Part shown: positions 16,387 to 25,098 of the stretch, piece by piece
How positions within the stretch are numbered: the first letter of the stretch is position 1
How the letters are laid out: each line of letters starts with the position of its first letter
From: Cognatilysobacter segetis
GTDB taxonomy: Bacteria; Pseudomonadota; Gammaproteobacteria; Xanthomonadales; Xanthomonadaceae
DNA length: 64,000 bases
Reading direction: 5' to 3'
NCBI RefSeq assembly: GCF_004359965.1
Contig: NZ_SMRQ01000003.1
Coordinates: 29,446 to 93,445 of the forward strand
Made by a program: the position numbers and the translations under genes
The notes under the pieces: model-generated
What the model was told of the DNA's origin: nothing
Database searches by the model: none
Seen by the model: the letters and a program-made list of their open reading frames with translations, nothing else

Positions 16387-18408
16387 TCAGGCCGGCAGCT
16401 TGAAGTCGGCGACCGAACGGCGGAGGTCCGCGGCCAGCTGCGCGAGATTTCCAATCGAGGCCGCCGTCTGGCTCGCACCCTGCGAGGTCTGCGCGGTGAT
16501 CGACTGAATCGTGGTCATCGTCTGCGTGATGTTCGTTGCTGCGAACGACTGCTGCTGGGCGGCCTGCGAGATGCCCTGAATGAGGTTCGACAGGTCGGTC
16601 GAGACCTTTTCGATCTCGCCCAGCGCGGTACCCGCGTCCTCGGCGAGGCGCGCACCCGCGACCACTTCCGAGGTCGTCTGTTCCATCGACGACACCGCTT
16701 CGTTGGTATCGCTCTGAATCGTCTGGACCAGCGTCTCGATTCGCTTCGTCGCGTTGGACGCGCGCTCTGCGAGTCGCTGCACTTCGTCGGCGACGACCGC
16801 GAAGCCGCGACCCGCCTCACCGGCCGAGGCCGCCTGAATTGCCGCGTTCAGCGCGAGGATGTTCGTCTGTTCCGAGATGTCGTTGATCAGTTCGACGATG
16901 GAGCCGATTTCCTGCGACGACTCGCCGAGGCGCTTGATTCGCTTCGAGGTTTCCTGGATCTGGTCGCGGATCGAGTCCATGCCCTGGATCGTCTGGCGCA
17001 CGACGCCAGCGCCCTTGGTCGCGATCTGCACCGAGCGCTGCGCCACCTCCGCGGACTCCGCGGAGTTCTTCGAGACCTGGTCGATCGATCGCGCGATTTC
17101 GTTGATCGCTTCCGATGCCGTGCCGATCTCCTGCGCCTGGTGCTCCGCGGCTTCCGCGAGCTGCGTGGCGGTGGCCTGCGTTTCCTGCGCGCGGGCCGCG
17201 ACCTGCACCGACGTGTCGGTGATCGTCTGCACGAGGCTGCGAAGCTGTTCGACGGCGAAGTTGATCGAGTCCGCGATCGCGCCGGTCATGTCTTCCGTGA
17301 CCGTCGCCTTCACCGTGAGGTCGCCTTCTGCGAGCGAACCCATTTCGTCCAGCAGGCGCATGATGGCCTCCTGGTTACGGTCGTTGAGTTCCTTCGTGCT
17401 TTCGTAACGACGCTGCTGCTGCTTGTTCAGGGCGAGGAGCAGGCCGGCGATCGAGAGCAGCGTGAGGATACCGGCGCCGATCGAAATCCAGATGTTGCCG
17501 AGCAGGCTGGTGTCCTTGACCGAACCGATCGAGGTGAACGCGCCGAACAGCTTCTGCGAGTCGTCGAGCATCTGGCCCGAGTTCTTGGTGATCTCGTTCG
17601 CCGCGCGCTGCGCGCCGATGAGGTTGCGCGAGCTCGCGGTGATCGCGTCGAGATCCTTCTTCATGCCCGCCCACTGCTGCTCGACCTGCGCGAGCTGTGC
17701 CACGGCCGGGCCGGCCGTCAGCGGCAGGATCTTGTTGGCGTCGTCGCCCTTGCGCAGGCCGTTGAGCACGGTGGAGAACAGGTTGGCGTCGCGGCCGAGC
17801 GCGTCACCGGCGACCTGCGCGTTCGAGCCGCCGCTGCGGATTTCCGCGATGCGGCGCGCCATGGTCCCGGAGACGACGACCTGGCGCAGCGCGATGTAGA
17901 CCTGCGAGGACGGCGAGCCCGACGCCGACATCGCGCGGACAAGTTCGTCGAGCGTGGCTTGGAAGTTCGGCAGGTTCTGGTTGAACTTGTCGGCGTGGCC
18001 GGCGAGCTCGACGATCGCCTGCTCCGACCCGACCACCTGGTCGGCGGACGGCTTGATCTTCGACCAGGTATCCGCGACCTGTCGCACCGCCGAGCCGGCG
18101 CGGCTGTCGTCGCCGTAGCCCGACTGCAGGCGCGCGACGTCCGCCTCGATGGTGTCCTTGGTGGAGCGGAAGCTCTTGAACGCCTCGGCGTTGCCGCCGA
18201 CCGCCTCGGTGCCGCGCACCGCGAGCTGCTGCGAGAGCACCTGCAGGTCCGAGGCCGAGGTGCTGGCGCCGCTCAGCCGACCGGCCTTGTACGAGGCGTA
18301 GCCGACGTTCGCGCCGAGCACGACCAGCGAACCGACCAGCAACGCCACCCAGGTGTTGATCTTGATGTCGCGGCCCTTGCCGGCGACGTTGTCCATCATG
18401 GTGCTCAT
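16387..18408 (-). CDS. pilJ: Twitching chemoreceptor PilJ
   Basis: A 673-residue methyl-accepting chemotaxis protein of the PilJ type, the receptor of the Pil-Chp system. It has a first membrane segment at about 20-40, a periplasmic region with duplicated PilJ-type helical modules, a second membrane segment (about 300-325), a HAMP-like linker ([19 protein letters not shown]), and a cytoplasmic coiled coil. The signalling tip [19 protein letters not shown] is conserved and flanked by [20 protein letters not shown]. The ATG at 18408 gives a short cytoplasmic N-terminus before the first helix. In Pseudomonas PilJ responds to pilus-surface contact and interacts with pilin. With no methyltransferase in the operon and a defective CheB-like protein, adaptation by methylation here is doubtful. 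Confidence 0.95.
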   Translation of the reverse strand: MSTMMDNVAGKGRDIKINTWVALLVGSLVVLGANVGYASYKAGRLSGASTSASDLQVLSQQLAVRGTEAVGGNAEAFKSFRSTKDTIEADVARLQSGYGDDSRAGSAVRQVADTWSKIKPSADQVVGSEQAIVELAGHADKFNQNLPNFQATLDELVRAMSASGSPSSQVYIALRQVVVSGTMARRIAEIRSGGSNAQVAGDALGRDANLFSTVLNGLRKGDDANKILPLTAGPAVAQLAQVEQQWAGMKKDLDAITASSRNLIGAQRAANEITKNSGQMLDDSQKLFGAFTSIGSVKDTSLLGNIWISIGAGILTLLSIAGLLLALNKQQQRRYESTKELNDRNQEAIMRLLDEMGSLAEGDLTVKATVTEDMTGAIADSINFAVEQLRSLVQTITDTSVQVAARAQETQATATQLAEAAEHQAQEIGTASEAINEIARSIDQVSKNSAESAEVAQRSVQIATKGAGVVRQTIQGMDSIRDQIQETSKRIKRLGESSQEIGSIVELINDISEQTNILALNAAIQAASAGEAGRGFAVVADEVQRLAERASNATKRIETLVQTIQSDTNEAVSSMEQTTSEVVAGARLAEDAGTALGEIEKVSTDLSNLIQGISQAAQQQSFAATNITQTMTTIQSITAQTSQGASQTAASIGNLAQLAADLRRSVADFKLPA

Positions 18409-18438
18409 GCTTTGAACCTCAGGTCTTCGTGCTGGCCG

Positions 18439-18987
18439 TCAGGTGGCGGCGTGTCGGAATTCGGGAGTGCGGGCGAGGCGGTCGAGGCTGAAAACGCCCC
18501 AGACGTGCTCGCCCAGTCGGTAGGCGCGATCGAGGAAGTGCGTGTAGCGGCCCTGCGCGAGCGGCGCGAGGTCCTCGTCGGAGAGCATCTGCTCGTCGAC
18601 GAACGAACGCTGGCCGAACAGTTCGTCCACGAGCACGGCGACGTCGCCGCCGGTCTGGCGCACCAGCAGCACGCGCAGCGATTCGTGCAGCACCGTGCGC
18701 TCGCCTTCCAGGAACTGCTTCATGTCGACGATCGGCAGCAGCTGGCCGCGCACGTTGGCGACACCCAGCATCCACGGCTGCGTGCCGGGCACCGGCGTGA
18801 TCTGCGGGACGGTCAGGATTTCGCGGACTTCGCCGAACTCGGACGCGAGCCGGCGCGTGCCGACCCGGTAGCCGACGCCGCGCCACAGGCCGGGCGCGTC
18901 GAGCTGCTCCGGCAGGCCCGCGACGTGCGCGAGCGAGCGGCGCTCGTAGTCGACGAGCACGTCGAACGGGCTCATCGTGGTGTCCAT
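18439..18987 (-). CDS. pilI: CheW-like coupling protein PilI
   Basis: A 182-residue CheW-domain protein that should link PilJ to ChpA. The start region MSPFDVLVDYERRSL is typical of PilI, and CheW landmarks follow: VREILTVPQITPVPGTQPW, GVANVRGQLLPIVDMKQFL, VLLVRQTGGDVAVLVDELFG. The ATG at 18987 lies 2 nt after the pilH stop; a second in-frame ATG four codons later is possible. The upstream open frame is pilH shadow. It is followed 30 nt later by pilJ. Confidence 0.93.
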   Translation of the reverse strand: MDTTMSPFDVLVDYERRSLAHVAGLPEQLDAPGLWRGVGYRVGTRRLASEFGEVREILTVPQITPVPGTQPWMLGVANVRGQLLPIVDMKQFLEGERTVLHESLRVLLVRQTGGDVAVLVDELFGQRSFVDEQMLSDEDLAPLAQGRYTHFLDRAYRLGEHVWGVFSLDRLARTPEFRHAAT

Positions 18988-18989
18988 CG

Positions 18990-19355
18990 TCAGGCGCCCA
19001 GCAGTTCGTTGATGCGCGAGATCAGCTCGTCCTCGCGCGGCGGCTTGACGATGTAGTCCTTCGCGCCCTGGCGAAGGCCCCACGCCTTGTCGGTGTCCAT
19101 GCCCTTGGTGCTCACGATCAGCACCGGGATCGTCTTCGTCTCGGCGTCGCGCGACCGCGCGCGGGTGGCCTGGAAGCCGTTCATGCCCGGCAGGACGACG
19201 TCCATGAGGACGAGGTCCGGACGTTCGCGTCGGCAGGTCTCGATGCCGTCCTCGGCGCTGCCGGACGTCATGACCTGGTGGCCATTGCGTTCGAGCAGTT
19301 GCGCCATGACCGCCGATTCGGTCGGCGAGTCCTCGATCAGGAGAATGCGTGCCAT
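18990..19355 (-). CDS. pilH: Response regulator PilH
   Basis: A 121-residue single-domain receiver with the acidic pocket LLIEDSPTES, phospho-acceptor Asp52 in LVLMDVVLPGMNGF, Ser/Thr in LIVSTKG, and Lys104 in DYIVKPP. In Pseudomonas PilH acts mainly as a phosphate sink and retraction-side regulator opposite PilG. The variant MNGFQATR after the Asp and the position directly after pilG support the name. It follows pilG by 18 nt and nearly abuts pilI. Confidence 0.94.
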   Translation of the reverse strand: MARILLIEDSPTESAVMAQLLERNGHQVMTSGSAEDGIETCRRERPDLVLMDVVLPGMNGFQATRARSRDAETKTIPVLIVSTKGMDTDKAWGLRQGAKDYIVKPPREDELISRINELLGA

Positions 19356-19373
19356 TGGTGCCCTACCCCCCGG

Positions 19374-19772
19374 TCAGGCGTTGACGTGCTTGCGGATCGC
19401 GTCGAGCAGTTCTTCGCGGGTGAACGGCTTGGTGAGGTACTGCTCCGAGCCGACGATGCGACCGCGCGCCTTGTCGAACAGGCCGTCCTTGGACGACAGC
19501 ATGATCACGGGCGTGGAGCGGAAGTTCTGGTTGTTCTTGATGAGCGCGCAGGTCTGGTAACCGTCCAGCCGCGGCATCATCACGTCGACGAAGATGATCT
19601 GGGGCTGCTGGTCGGCGATCTTCGCCAGCGCCTCGAAGCCGTCCGAGGCCGTCACCACGTCGCAGCCCTCTCGCTTGAGCAGCGTCTCGGCCGTGCGGCG
19701 AATGGTCTTCGAGTCGTCGATGACCATGACCTTGAGGCCGCCCAAGCTGCCGTTGCGGGCGTCGTCCTGCAT
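19374..19772 (-). CDS. pilG: Response regulator PilG
   Basis: A 132-residue single-domain receiver. Key residues are VMVIDDSKTIRRTAETLL, phospho-acceptor Asp63 in IIFVDVMMPRLDGYQTC, and the Lys of QYLTKPFTREEL. PilG-phosphate promotes pilus extension and, in Pseudomonas, cAMP production through FimV/FimL and CyaB. It is the first gene of the seven-gene chemosensory operon and is divergent from gshB, an arrangement shared by Pseudomonas and Xanthomonas. A good sigma-70 promoter lies upstream. Confidence 0.95.
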   Translation of the reverse strand: MQDDARNGSLGGLKVMVIDDSKTIRRTAETLLKREGCDVVTASDGFEALAKIADQQPQIIFVDVMMPRLDGYQTCALIKNNQNFRSTPVIMLSSKDGLFDKARGRIVGSEQYLTKPFTREELLDAIRKHVNA

Positions 19773-19814
19773 TCGTAAATCCCCCGGCGCCGCATGAGGC
19801 GGGCGCGTAAAGCC

Positions 19815-19843
19815 TTTATTTCAAGCCCTGCGGGGGCTGTCAA
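19815..19843 (-). promoter_or_regulatory. Sigma-70 promoter of the pil-chp operon
   Basis: Read on the minus strand, a perfect -35 TTGACA (19843-19838) is followed after 17 nt by AATAAA (19820-19815). This predicts transcription starting near 19808, about 36 nt before the pilG ATG at 19772. A GC-rich inverted repeat (AGCCC/GGGCT) lies in the spacer. Confidence 0.65.
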
Positions 19844-19945
19844 GCAGGCAATTTTGGTCACGACAAAACTGAAGAACTGGCACTTTGCGTCAGGTTCGTG
19901 CCGGCCCCGCTGCTACCATCGACCACCCCGACCGCGGCTTGCGCC

Positions 19946-20893
19946 ATGCCCCTCGACATCGTCGTCGTGATGGACCCCATCGGCTCCATCAGGATCGCCA
20001 AGGACTCCACCTTCGCGATGCTGCTGGAAGCCCAGCGCCGCGGCCACCGGCTGCTGTACGTGCTGCCGGGCGGGCTGTCGGTGCGCGATGGTCGCGCCGT
20101 GGCCGGCATCGCGCCGCTGCGGGTGGCCGATGACGAGGCCCGATGGTTCGATCTGGGAGAGCCGTCACAGGTGGAACTGGGCGCGGGTCACATCGTGCTG
20201 ATGCGCAAGGACCCGCCGGTCGACGAACAGTACGTCCACGACACGCAGATCCTCGGACTTGCGCAGCGCTGCGGCGCCCTGGTGGTCAACGACCCGCAGG
20301 GCCTGCGCGACATGAACGAGAAGCTGACCGCGCTCGAATTCCCCGAGTGCTGCCCGCCCACGCTGGTCACCCGCGACGCCGCGGCGGTGAAGGCCTTCGT
20401 CGCCGACCACGGCGACGCCGTGCTCAAGACGCTCGACGGCATGGGCGGCCGGTCGATCTTCCGCGCCCGCGCCGGCGACCCCAACCTCACCGTCATCCTC
20501 GAGACGCTGACGCAGGGCGGCAGCCATCTCGCCATGGCGCAGCGCTACATCCCCGAGATCGTCGACGGCGACAAGCGCATCCTGCTCGTCGACGGCGTGC
20601 CGGTGGACTACTGCCTGGCGCGCATCCCGCAGGGCGACGAGTTCCGCGGCAACCTCGCCGCCGGCGGCCGCGGCGAGGGCCGCCCGCTCAGCGACCGCGA
20701 CCGCTGGATCGCCGCCCAGGTCGGCCCGGACATGAAGGCACGCGGCATGATCTTCGTCGGGCTCGACGTGATCGGCGGCTACCTGACCGAGGTCAACGTC
20801 ACCAGCCCGACCTGCATCCGCGAGCTCGACAAGCAGTTCGGGCTGAACATCGCCGGCCAGCTGTTCGACGCGATCGAGGCGCGGGTGCGCTGA
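19946..20893 (+). CDS. gshB: Glutathione synthetase GshB
   Basis: A 315-residue ATP-grasp enzyme (E. coli 316) that joins gamma-glutamylcysteine and glycine. Visible are the N-terminal VVVMDPIGSIRIAKDSTFAM, LMRKDPPVD, the NDPQGLRDMNEKL segment, the flexible-loop MGGRSIF, and the C-terminal EVNVTSPTCIREL with metal-binding Glu/Asn. The ATG at 19946 matches the usual family start; the frame is open 16 codons further up but without protein-like content. It is followed 4 nt later by tonB and lies divergent from pilG. Confidence 0.96.
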   Translation: MPLDIVVVMDPIGSIRIAKDSTFAMLLEAQRRGHRLLYVLPGGLSVRDGRAVAGIAPLRVADDEARWFDLGEPSQVELGAGHIVLMRKDPPVDEQYVHDTQILGLAQRCGALVVNDPQGLRDMNEKLTALEFPECCPPTLVTRDAAAVKAFVADHGDAVLKTLDGMGGRSIFRARAGDPNLTVILETLTQGGSHLAMAQRYIPEIVDGDKRILLVDGVPVDYCLARIPQGDEFRGNLAAGGRGEGRPLSDRDRWIAAQVGPDMKARGMIFVGLDVIGGYLTEVNVTSPTCIRELDKQFGLNIAGQLFDAIEARVR

Positions 20894-20897
20894 CCGC

Positions 20898-21776
20898 ATG
20901 AGCGTCGCGGTGCCCGCGCAGGATCCGTCGGCGATCGAATCGCGCCGGCTCGGCGTCACGCTCGCGCTGTCGCTGGCCCTGCACGTGTTCGTGCTGCTGG
21001 CGGTCGGCTTCGCGCCGGAGAAGGCGGCGCCGGTGGTCCCGACGCTCGATGTCATCTTCACCGAGACGCAGAGCGCTCTCACGCCGAAGCAGGCCGACTT
21101 CCTCGCGCAGGCCAGCAACCAGGGCGGCGGCGAGCACGAGAAGACGACGCGCCCGCGCGAGCCGCAGAGCGGCGTGGCGCCGCAGGCGGATCCGGGCGTC
21201 GCCCCGCGCGAGCTGCGCGCGCAGTCGCCCGCACCGGCCCCGCCGCCGCAGGCGCGCATCGTCGGCAGCACGCGCGGCGTCGCGGCGCAGCCACCGTCGC
21301 GCGCCACGCCGACGCCCACCGAGGCGCCCGCGCCCGTGGGCGAGGAAAAGATCGAGCGCGACGAACGCATGGCGCGCCTGGCCGCCGAGATCCACCTGCG
21401 CTCGCAGCGCTACGCCAAGCGCCCGAAGCGCAAGTTCGTCTCCGCGAGCACGCAGGAATACGTCTGGGCGACCTACCTGCGGAGCTGGGTCGACCGCGTC
21501 GAGCGCGTCGGCAACCTCAACTATCCCGACGAGGCGCGCCGACGCCACCTGTCGGGCATGGTGGTGATCACCATCGCGATCCGCCGCAACGGCAGCGTGG
21601 AGCGCGCGGACATCGTGCAGTCCAGCGGCGTGCCGGCGCTCGATGCCGCCGCGCTGCGCATCGCACGGATGGCCGAGCCGTACGCCCCGCTGCCGAAGAC
21701 GCAGGAGGATCCGGACATCCTGCACGTCACGCGCACGTGGTGGTTCCGGCCCGAAGGCGCGATGGTCGACGACTGA
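20898..21776 (+). CDS. tonB: TonB-family energy transducer
   Basis: A 292-residue protein with an uncleaved N-terminal membrane anchor (about 17-38, LGVTLALSLALHVFVLLAVG), a long Pro/Ala/Glu/Arg-rich periplasmic spacer (about 70-150), and a C-terminal TonB fold (YPDEARRRHLSGMVVITIAI, SSGVPALDAAALRIARMA). TonB passes proton-motive energy from ExbB/ExbD to outer-membrane receptors; no exbBD lies here. The anchor keeps the conserved His (LALHVFV). Placement after gshB and next to pilG is usual in this group. Several TonB paralogues are normal in Xanthomonadaceae, so this need not be the main one. Confidence 0.9.
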   Translation: MSVAVPAQDPSAIESRRLGVTLALSLALHVFVLLAVGFAPEKAAPVVPTLDVIFTETQSALTPKQADFLAQASNQGGGEHEKTTRPREPQSGVAPQADPGVAPRELRAQSPAPAPPPQARIVGSTRGVAAQPPSRATPTPTEAPAPVGEEKIERDERMARLAAEIHLRSQRYAKRPKRKFVSASTQEYVWATYLRSWVDRVERVGNLNYPDEARRRHLSGMVVITIAIRRNGSVERADIVQSSGVPALDAAALRIARMAEPYAPLPKTQEDPDILHVTRTWWFRPEGAMVDD

Positions 21777-21807
21777 GTTCGGCGTCGGCCCGGCCCCGCG
21801 CGGCCGT

Positions 21808-22503
21808 CTACTTTCTGGAATCCCGCAGGGCCTGCTGTTCGACCAGCGTCAGCGCGACGTTGTCGCGCAGGTAGGCCGGCTCGACGAGCTCGGCCGCGAC
21901 GCCACCGCCGCTGCGCAACGCCAGGCGCGCAACGTCCGCCGCGTGCGGCAATGCCGTCGCGTCGACGCCCGCGAGCGACGTCGCGAGGCGCCCCGCCAGC
22001 GCGCCCTCCTGCGCGGCGAAGCCGGTGCCGACGCCGCGCCAGCCCGTGCCGTCGAGCAGCACGCGATCGCCGGTCGTCAGCGCTTCCGGCCCGATCGCGA
22101 CGAGCGCATCGTCGCGCCAGCGATAGGACGCGGCGTACAGCTCGCCCATGCGCGCATCGATCGCCGCCAGCACCGGCGAGCTGGGGTGCGCCAGCGCGGC
22201 GGGAAGCGCCAGCGCGGCGAGCGTGGACACCGGGATGATCGGCCGATCGAGGCCGAGCGCCACGCCCTGCGCGATCGCGATCGCGAGGCGAACACCGGTG
22301 AACGCGCCGGGACCGCGACCGACCGCGATCGCGTCGAGCTGGCCGCGCGCGATGCCGGCGTCGGCGAGCAAGGCGTCCGCCCACGGCAGGGAAAGCTCCG
22401 CATGCCGGCGCGGGGCGACCTCGAAGCGTTCGACGATCTCGCCATCGACGGCGAGCGCGACGGAGCAGGCTTCGGTGGCGGTTTCGAAGGCGAGCAGTTT
22501 CAT
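21808..22503 (-). CDS. tsaB: tRNA t6A synthesis protein TsaB
   Basis: A 231-residue protein, exactly the E. coli length. TsaB forms the TsaBDE complex that installs threonylcarbamoyl on A37 of ANN-decoding tRNAs. Motifs are LLAFETATEACSVAL at the N-terminus, RHAELSLPWADALL, and IAVGRGPGAFTGVRLAIAIAQGVALG, the ASKHA nucleotide-fold signature. The ATG at 22503 is chosen by homology; the open frame upstream is yoaA shadow. It follows yoaA by 17 nt, the same pairing as in E. coli, and converges on tonB. Confidence 0.95.
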   Translation of the reverse strand: MKLLAFETATEACSVALAVDGEIVERFEVAPRRHAELSLPWADALLADAGIARGQLDAIAVGRGPGAFTGVRLAIAIAQGVALGLDRPIIPVSTLAALALPAALAHPSSPVLAAIDARMGELYAASYRWRDDALVAIGPEALTTGDRVLLDGTGWRGVGTGFAAQEGALAGRLATSLAGVDATALPHAADVARLALRSGGGVAAELVEPAYLRDNVALTLVEQQALRDSRK

Positions 22504-22520
22504 CGGGCGATCTTCGCAGG

Positions 22521-24569
22521 TCAGCCCGCGCCGAGCAGCTGCTGTTGCGGGTCGTGCGCGGATTCGGTCACGCCGAAGAACTCGCGCACGTGGCGCACGC
22601 TGCGCGTCTTCGGGAACGGCGGCAGCGAATTGAAGAACACGCTGCCGTACTGGCGGTTCACCAGGCGCGGGTCGCAGAGCACGAGCACGCCGCGGTCGCG
22701 CTCGGTGCGGATCAGACGGCCGACGCCCTGCTTCAGCGCGATCACCGCCTGCGGCAACTGTTCGTCGCGGAACGGCACGCCGCCGTTGCGGCGGATCGCG
22801 TCGAGGCGCGCCTCGAACACCGGATCGTCCGGCGCGGCGAACGGCAGCTTGTCGATGACGACCACGCTCAGCGCATCGCCGGCCACGTCGACTCCTTCCC
22901 GGAAGCTTGCGGCGCCCAGCAGCACGCCGTTGCCCGAGGCGCGGAAACGATCGAGCAGTACCGAGCGCGGCGCCTCGCCCTGCACGAACAGCGGCCACGG
23001 GCCGTCCTTCAGCAATTCTGCGGACTCGCGCAGCGCGCGGTGCGAGGCGAACAGCAGGAAGGCGCGGCCGCCCGAGGCTTCGAGCACTGGACGCACGGCA
23101 TCGATCACGGCCGCGGTGTAATCGCGCGCCGACGGTTCGGGCAGGTTCTTCGGCACGTAGCACAGCGCCTGCGAGCCCCAGTCGAACGGGCTGGGCGCGA
23201 GCATCGTCTGCGGCTGCCATAGGCCGAGCTTGATGGAGAAGTGCTCGAAGCGGCCGCCGACCGCGAGCGTCGCGGAGGTGAACACCCACGCTGCCTGCGA
23301 ACGCGCGCGGTGCTGCGCGAGCGGGCCGGCGACGTCGAGCGGCGTGCGCGAGAGACGGAAGCCGCGCGCCGTCAGTTCGTACCAGAGCACGCTGCCATCG
23401 CTGCGCTTCTTCTTCCCGGGCGCGTCGGCAGCATCGGAATCGCCCTCGTCGGCGTCGTCGACCTCGACGGCCGCATCGTGGTCGACCTCGTTGCGCCAGC
23501 GCGAGAGCCGCTCACGGAACTCGTTGGCGCGCGCGAGGCAGCTGTCGAAGCCCGGCGACGTCGACGCGAGCGGACGCAGCGCGTCCTGCAGCGCAGCGAG
23601 CGAATCGTCGAGCGCGTCGAAGGCGTCCTCGACGGCCGGCACCTCCTGCGCGCGCCGGCGCGTGCCGCGCACCGGCAGCTCATCCATCGCGTTTCGCAGC
23701 AGGCGCACGCGGTGCTCCAGATCACGCGCTGGCTCCTGCACCGTGGCGAGCGCCGAGGCCACCTGGCGGCACTCGAGCAGCGCATCGCGCGAAAGTTCGA
23801 CGAGCGGCCGGGCGCTCAGCGATTCGCCGAAGAACTGCGCGGCGAGTTCCGGCAGCTGGTGGGCCTCGTCGATCACGAACGCTTCCGCGCCCGGCAGGAT
23901 CTCGCCGAAGCCCTCCTGCTTGAGCGCGAGGTCGGCGAGCAGCAGGTGGTGGTTGACGACCACGACGTCGGCGGCCTGCGCGCGCTGGCGGGCCGCGACC
24001 ACGAAGCACTCCTGGAAGAACGGGCATTCGGTGCCGAGGCAGTTCTCCGCCGTGCTGGTCACCAGCGCGTGCAGCGGCGAGTCCTCGGCCAGCTCCTCGA
24101 GCTCGGCGAGGTCTCCCATGCGGGTGCGGCCCGACCACGCGACGATGCGCTGGAACTGCGCGGCCTGCTCGCGTGTCGCGAAACGCGGCTCGCCCTGCGC
24201 CTGGCGCATGCGGTAGTGGCAGAGGTAGTTGGCGCGCCCCTTCAGCAGCGCGCTCTTGTGGCCGACGCCCAGCGCGTTGCGCACGCGCGGCAGGTCGCGG
24301 TGGTAGAGCTGGTCCTGCAGCGCGCGGGTGCCGGTCGAGATGATCGTCTTCTTGCCCGACAGCAGCGCGGGCACGAGGTAGGCGAACGTCTTGCCGGTGC
24401 CGGTGCCGGCCTCAGCCAGCAGCACGCCGCGCGCATCGAACGCGTCGGCGATCGCGGCGGAAAGATCCTGCTGCGCGGGACGCGGGCGGAAGCCGTCGAT
24501 CTCGCGCGACAGCGACCCGCCGTCGGCGAGCACGGCACGGCTCGCGTCGGCCAGGCGGGACGTCGTCAT
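22521..24569 (-). CDS. yoaA: ATP-dependent DNA helicase YoaA (XPD/DinG family)
   Basis: A 682-residue Fe-S superfamily-2 helicase, probably 5'-3', acting in DNA repair. Walker A is GTGTGK (Lys60) and Walker B is VIDEAHQLPE. The four Fe-S cysteines are Cys117 (NYLCHY), Cys177, Cys182 and Cys188 (NCLGTECPFFQEC). C-terminal motifs include LLFASHRALRESAELL, GAASFREGVDVAG and QGVGRLIRTERDRGVL. In E. coli YoaA works with the HolC subunit of polymerase III at stalled forks. The tsaB neighbour supports YoaA over DinG. Confidence 0.94.
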   Translation of the reverse strand: MTTSRLADASRAVLADGGSLSREIDGFRPRPAQQDLSAAIADAFDARGVLLAEAGTGTGKTFAYLVPALLSGKKTIISTGTRALQDQLYHRDLPRVRNALGVGHKSALLKGRANYLCHYRMRQAQGEPRFATREQAAQFQRIVAWSGRTRMGDLAELEELAEDSPLHALVTSTAENCLGTECPFFQECFVVAARQRAQAADVVVVNHHLLLADLALKQEGFGEILPGAEAFVIDEAHQLPELAAQFFGESLSARPLVELSRDALLECRQVASALATVQEPARDLEHRVRLLRNAMDELPVRGTRRRAQEVPAVEDAFDALDDSLAALQDALRPLASTSPGFDSCLARANEFRERLSRWRNEVDHDAAVEVDDADEGDSDAADAPGKKKRSDGSVLWYELTARGFRLSRTPLDVAGPLAQHRARSQAAWVFTSATLAVGGRFEHFSIKLGLWQPQTMLAPSPFDWGSQALCYVPKNLPEPSARDYTAAVIDAVRPVLEASGGRAFLLFASHRALRESAELLKDGPWPLFVQGEAPRSVLLDRFRASGNGVLLGAASFREGVDVAGDALSVVVIDKLPFAAPDDPVFEARLDAIRRNGGVPFRDEQLPQAVIALKQGVGRLIRTERDRGVLVLCDPRLVNRQYGSVFFNSLPPFPKTRSVRHVREFFGVTESAHDPQQQLLGAG

Positions 24570-24570
24570 G

Positions 24571-25098
24571 TCAGTAGCGCGGCGGCGGCTTCAGCGTGCA
24601 GGCGTCGCGTTCGCGTCCGAACGCGTCGGCCCGCGCGGCGGCGGCGACGTCGCCCGACGCGGCGCGCAGGCGCTCGACCTGGACCAGCATTTCCAGCGGG
24701 CGACGGCACAGGGGGCCGACCGCAGGGCCGACCGCATGCGACCGCCGCGCGAAATCGAAGGCGGCGTCGGGGCGGTGCTGCAGCAGCGCCAGTTCCGCGA
24801 GCTCCTGCAGCAGCACGGGGTCGGCGGGCCGCTCGGCCAGTGCGCGATCGAGCGCCGCGGCCGCCTCCGGCAGGCGCCCCGCCTGCTCGTCGCGCCGCGC
24901 CTGCTCGCGCAGGTCGGCCACCTGCGGATCCTGCAGCGGCTGCACGTCGACCTCGGAGGCGACGCTCGCGCCCGCGGCGCGCACGGCGGCGACCCGCGCG
25001 GCCGCATCGAATGTCGGTACCGCCGACGGCGGCGGAGACGGCGCGGTCGTCGCGCAGCCGGCCAGAGCGAGCAGCGCAACGGCGGCGACCCGCTTCAT
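24571..25098 (-). CDS. TPR lipoprotein downstream of mrcB
   Basis: A 175-residue lipoprotein. The signal peptide ends in a lipobox (LLALAGC, Cys15), followed by Thr/Pro/Ala-rich spacer, then helical repeats of TPR type (LREQARRDEQAGRLPEAAAA, LAERPADPVLLQELAELALL, RPDAAFDFARRSHAVG). It overlaps the mrcB stop by 4 bp (ATGA) and is thus coupled to PBP1b. By position it could be an activator or partner of the peptidoglycan synthase, as LpoB is in enterobacteria, although the sequence is TPR-like and more reminiscent of LpoA's helical N-domain. That role is inference. Confidence 0.8.
   Translation of the reverse strand: MKRVAAVALLALAGCATTAPSPPPSAVPTFDAAARVAAVRAAGASVASEVDVQPLQDPQVADLREQARRDEQAGRLPEAAAALDRALAERPADPVLLQELAELALLQHRPDAAFDFARRSHAVGPAVGPLCRRPLEMLVQVERLRAASGDVAAAARADAFGRERDACTLKPPPRY

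Noticed and set aside
13673..16507. A 944-codon plus-strand frame opposite chpA
   Set aside because: Arg/His/Val-rich shadow of chpA with no recognisable motif; chpA domains on the minus strand are unambiguous.
19878..19890. TGGCAC followed by TTTGC upstream of gshB, like a sigma-54 promoter
   Set aside because: The two elements are adjacent instead of separated by about five bases, so the spacing does not fit a -24/-12 promoter.
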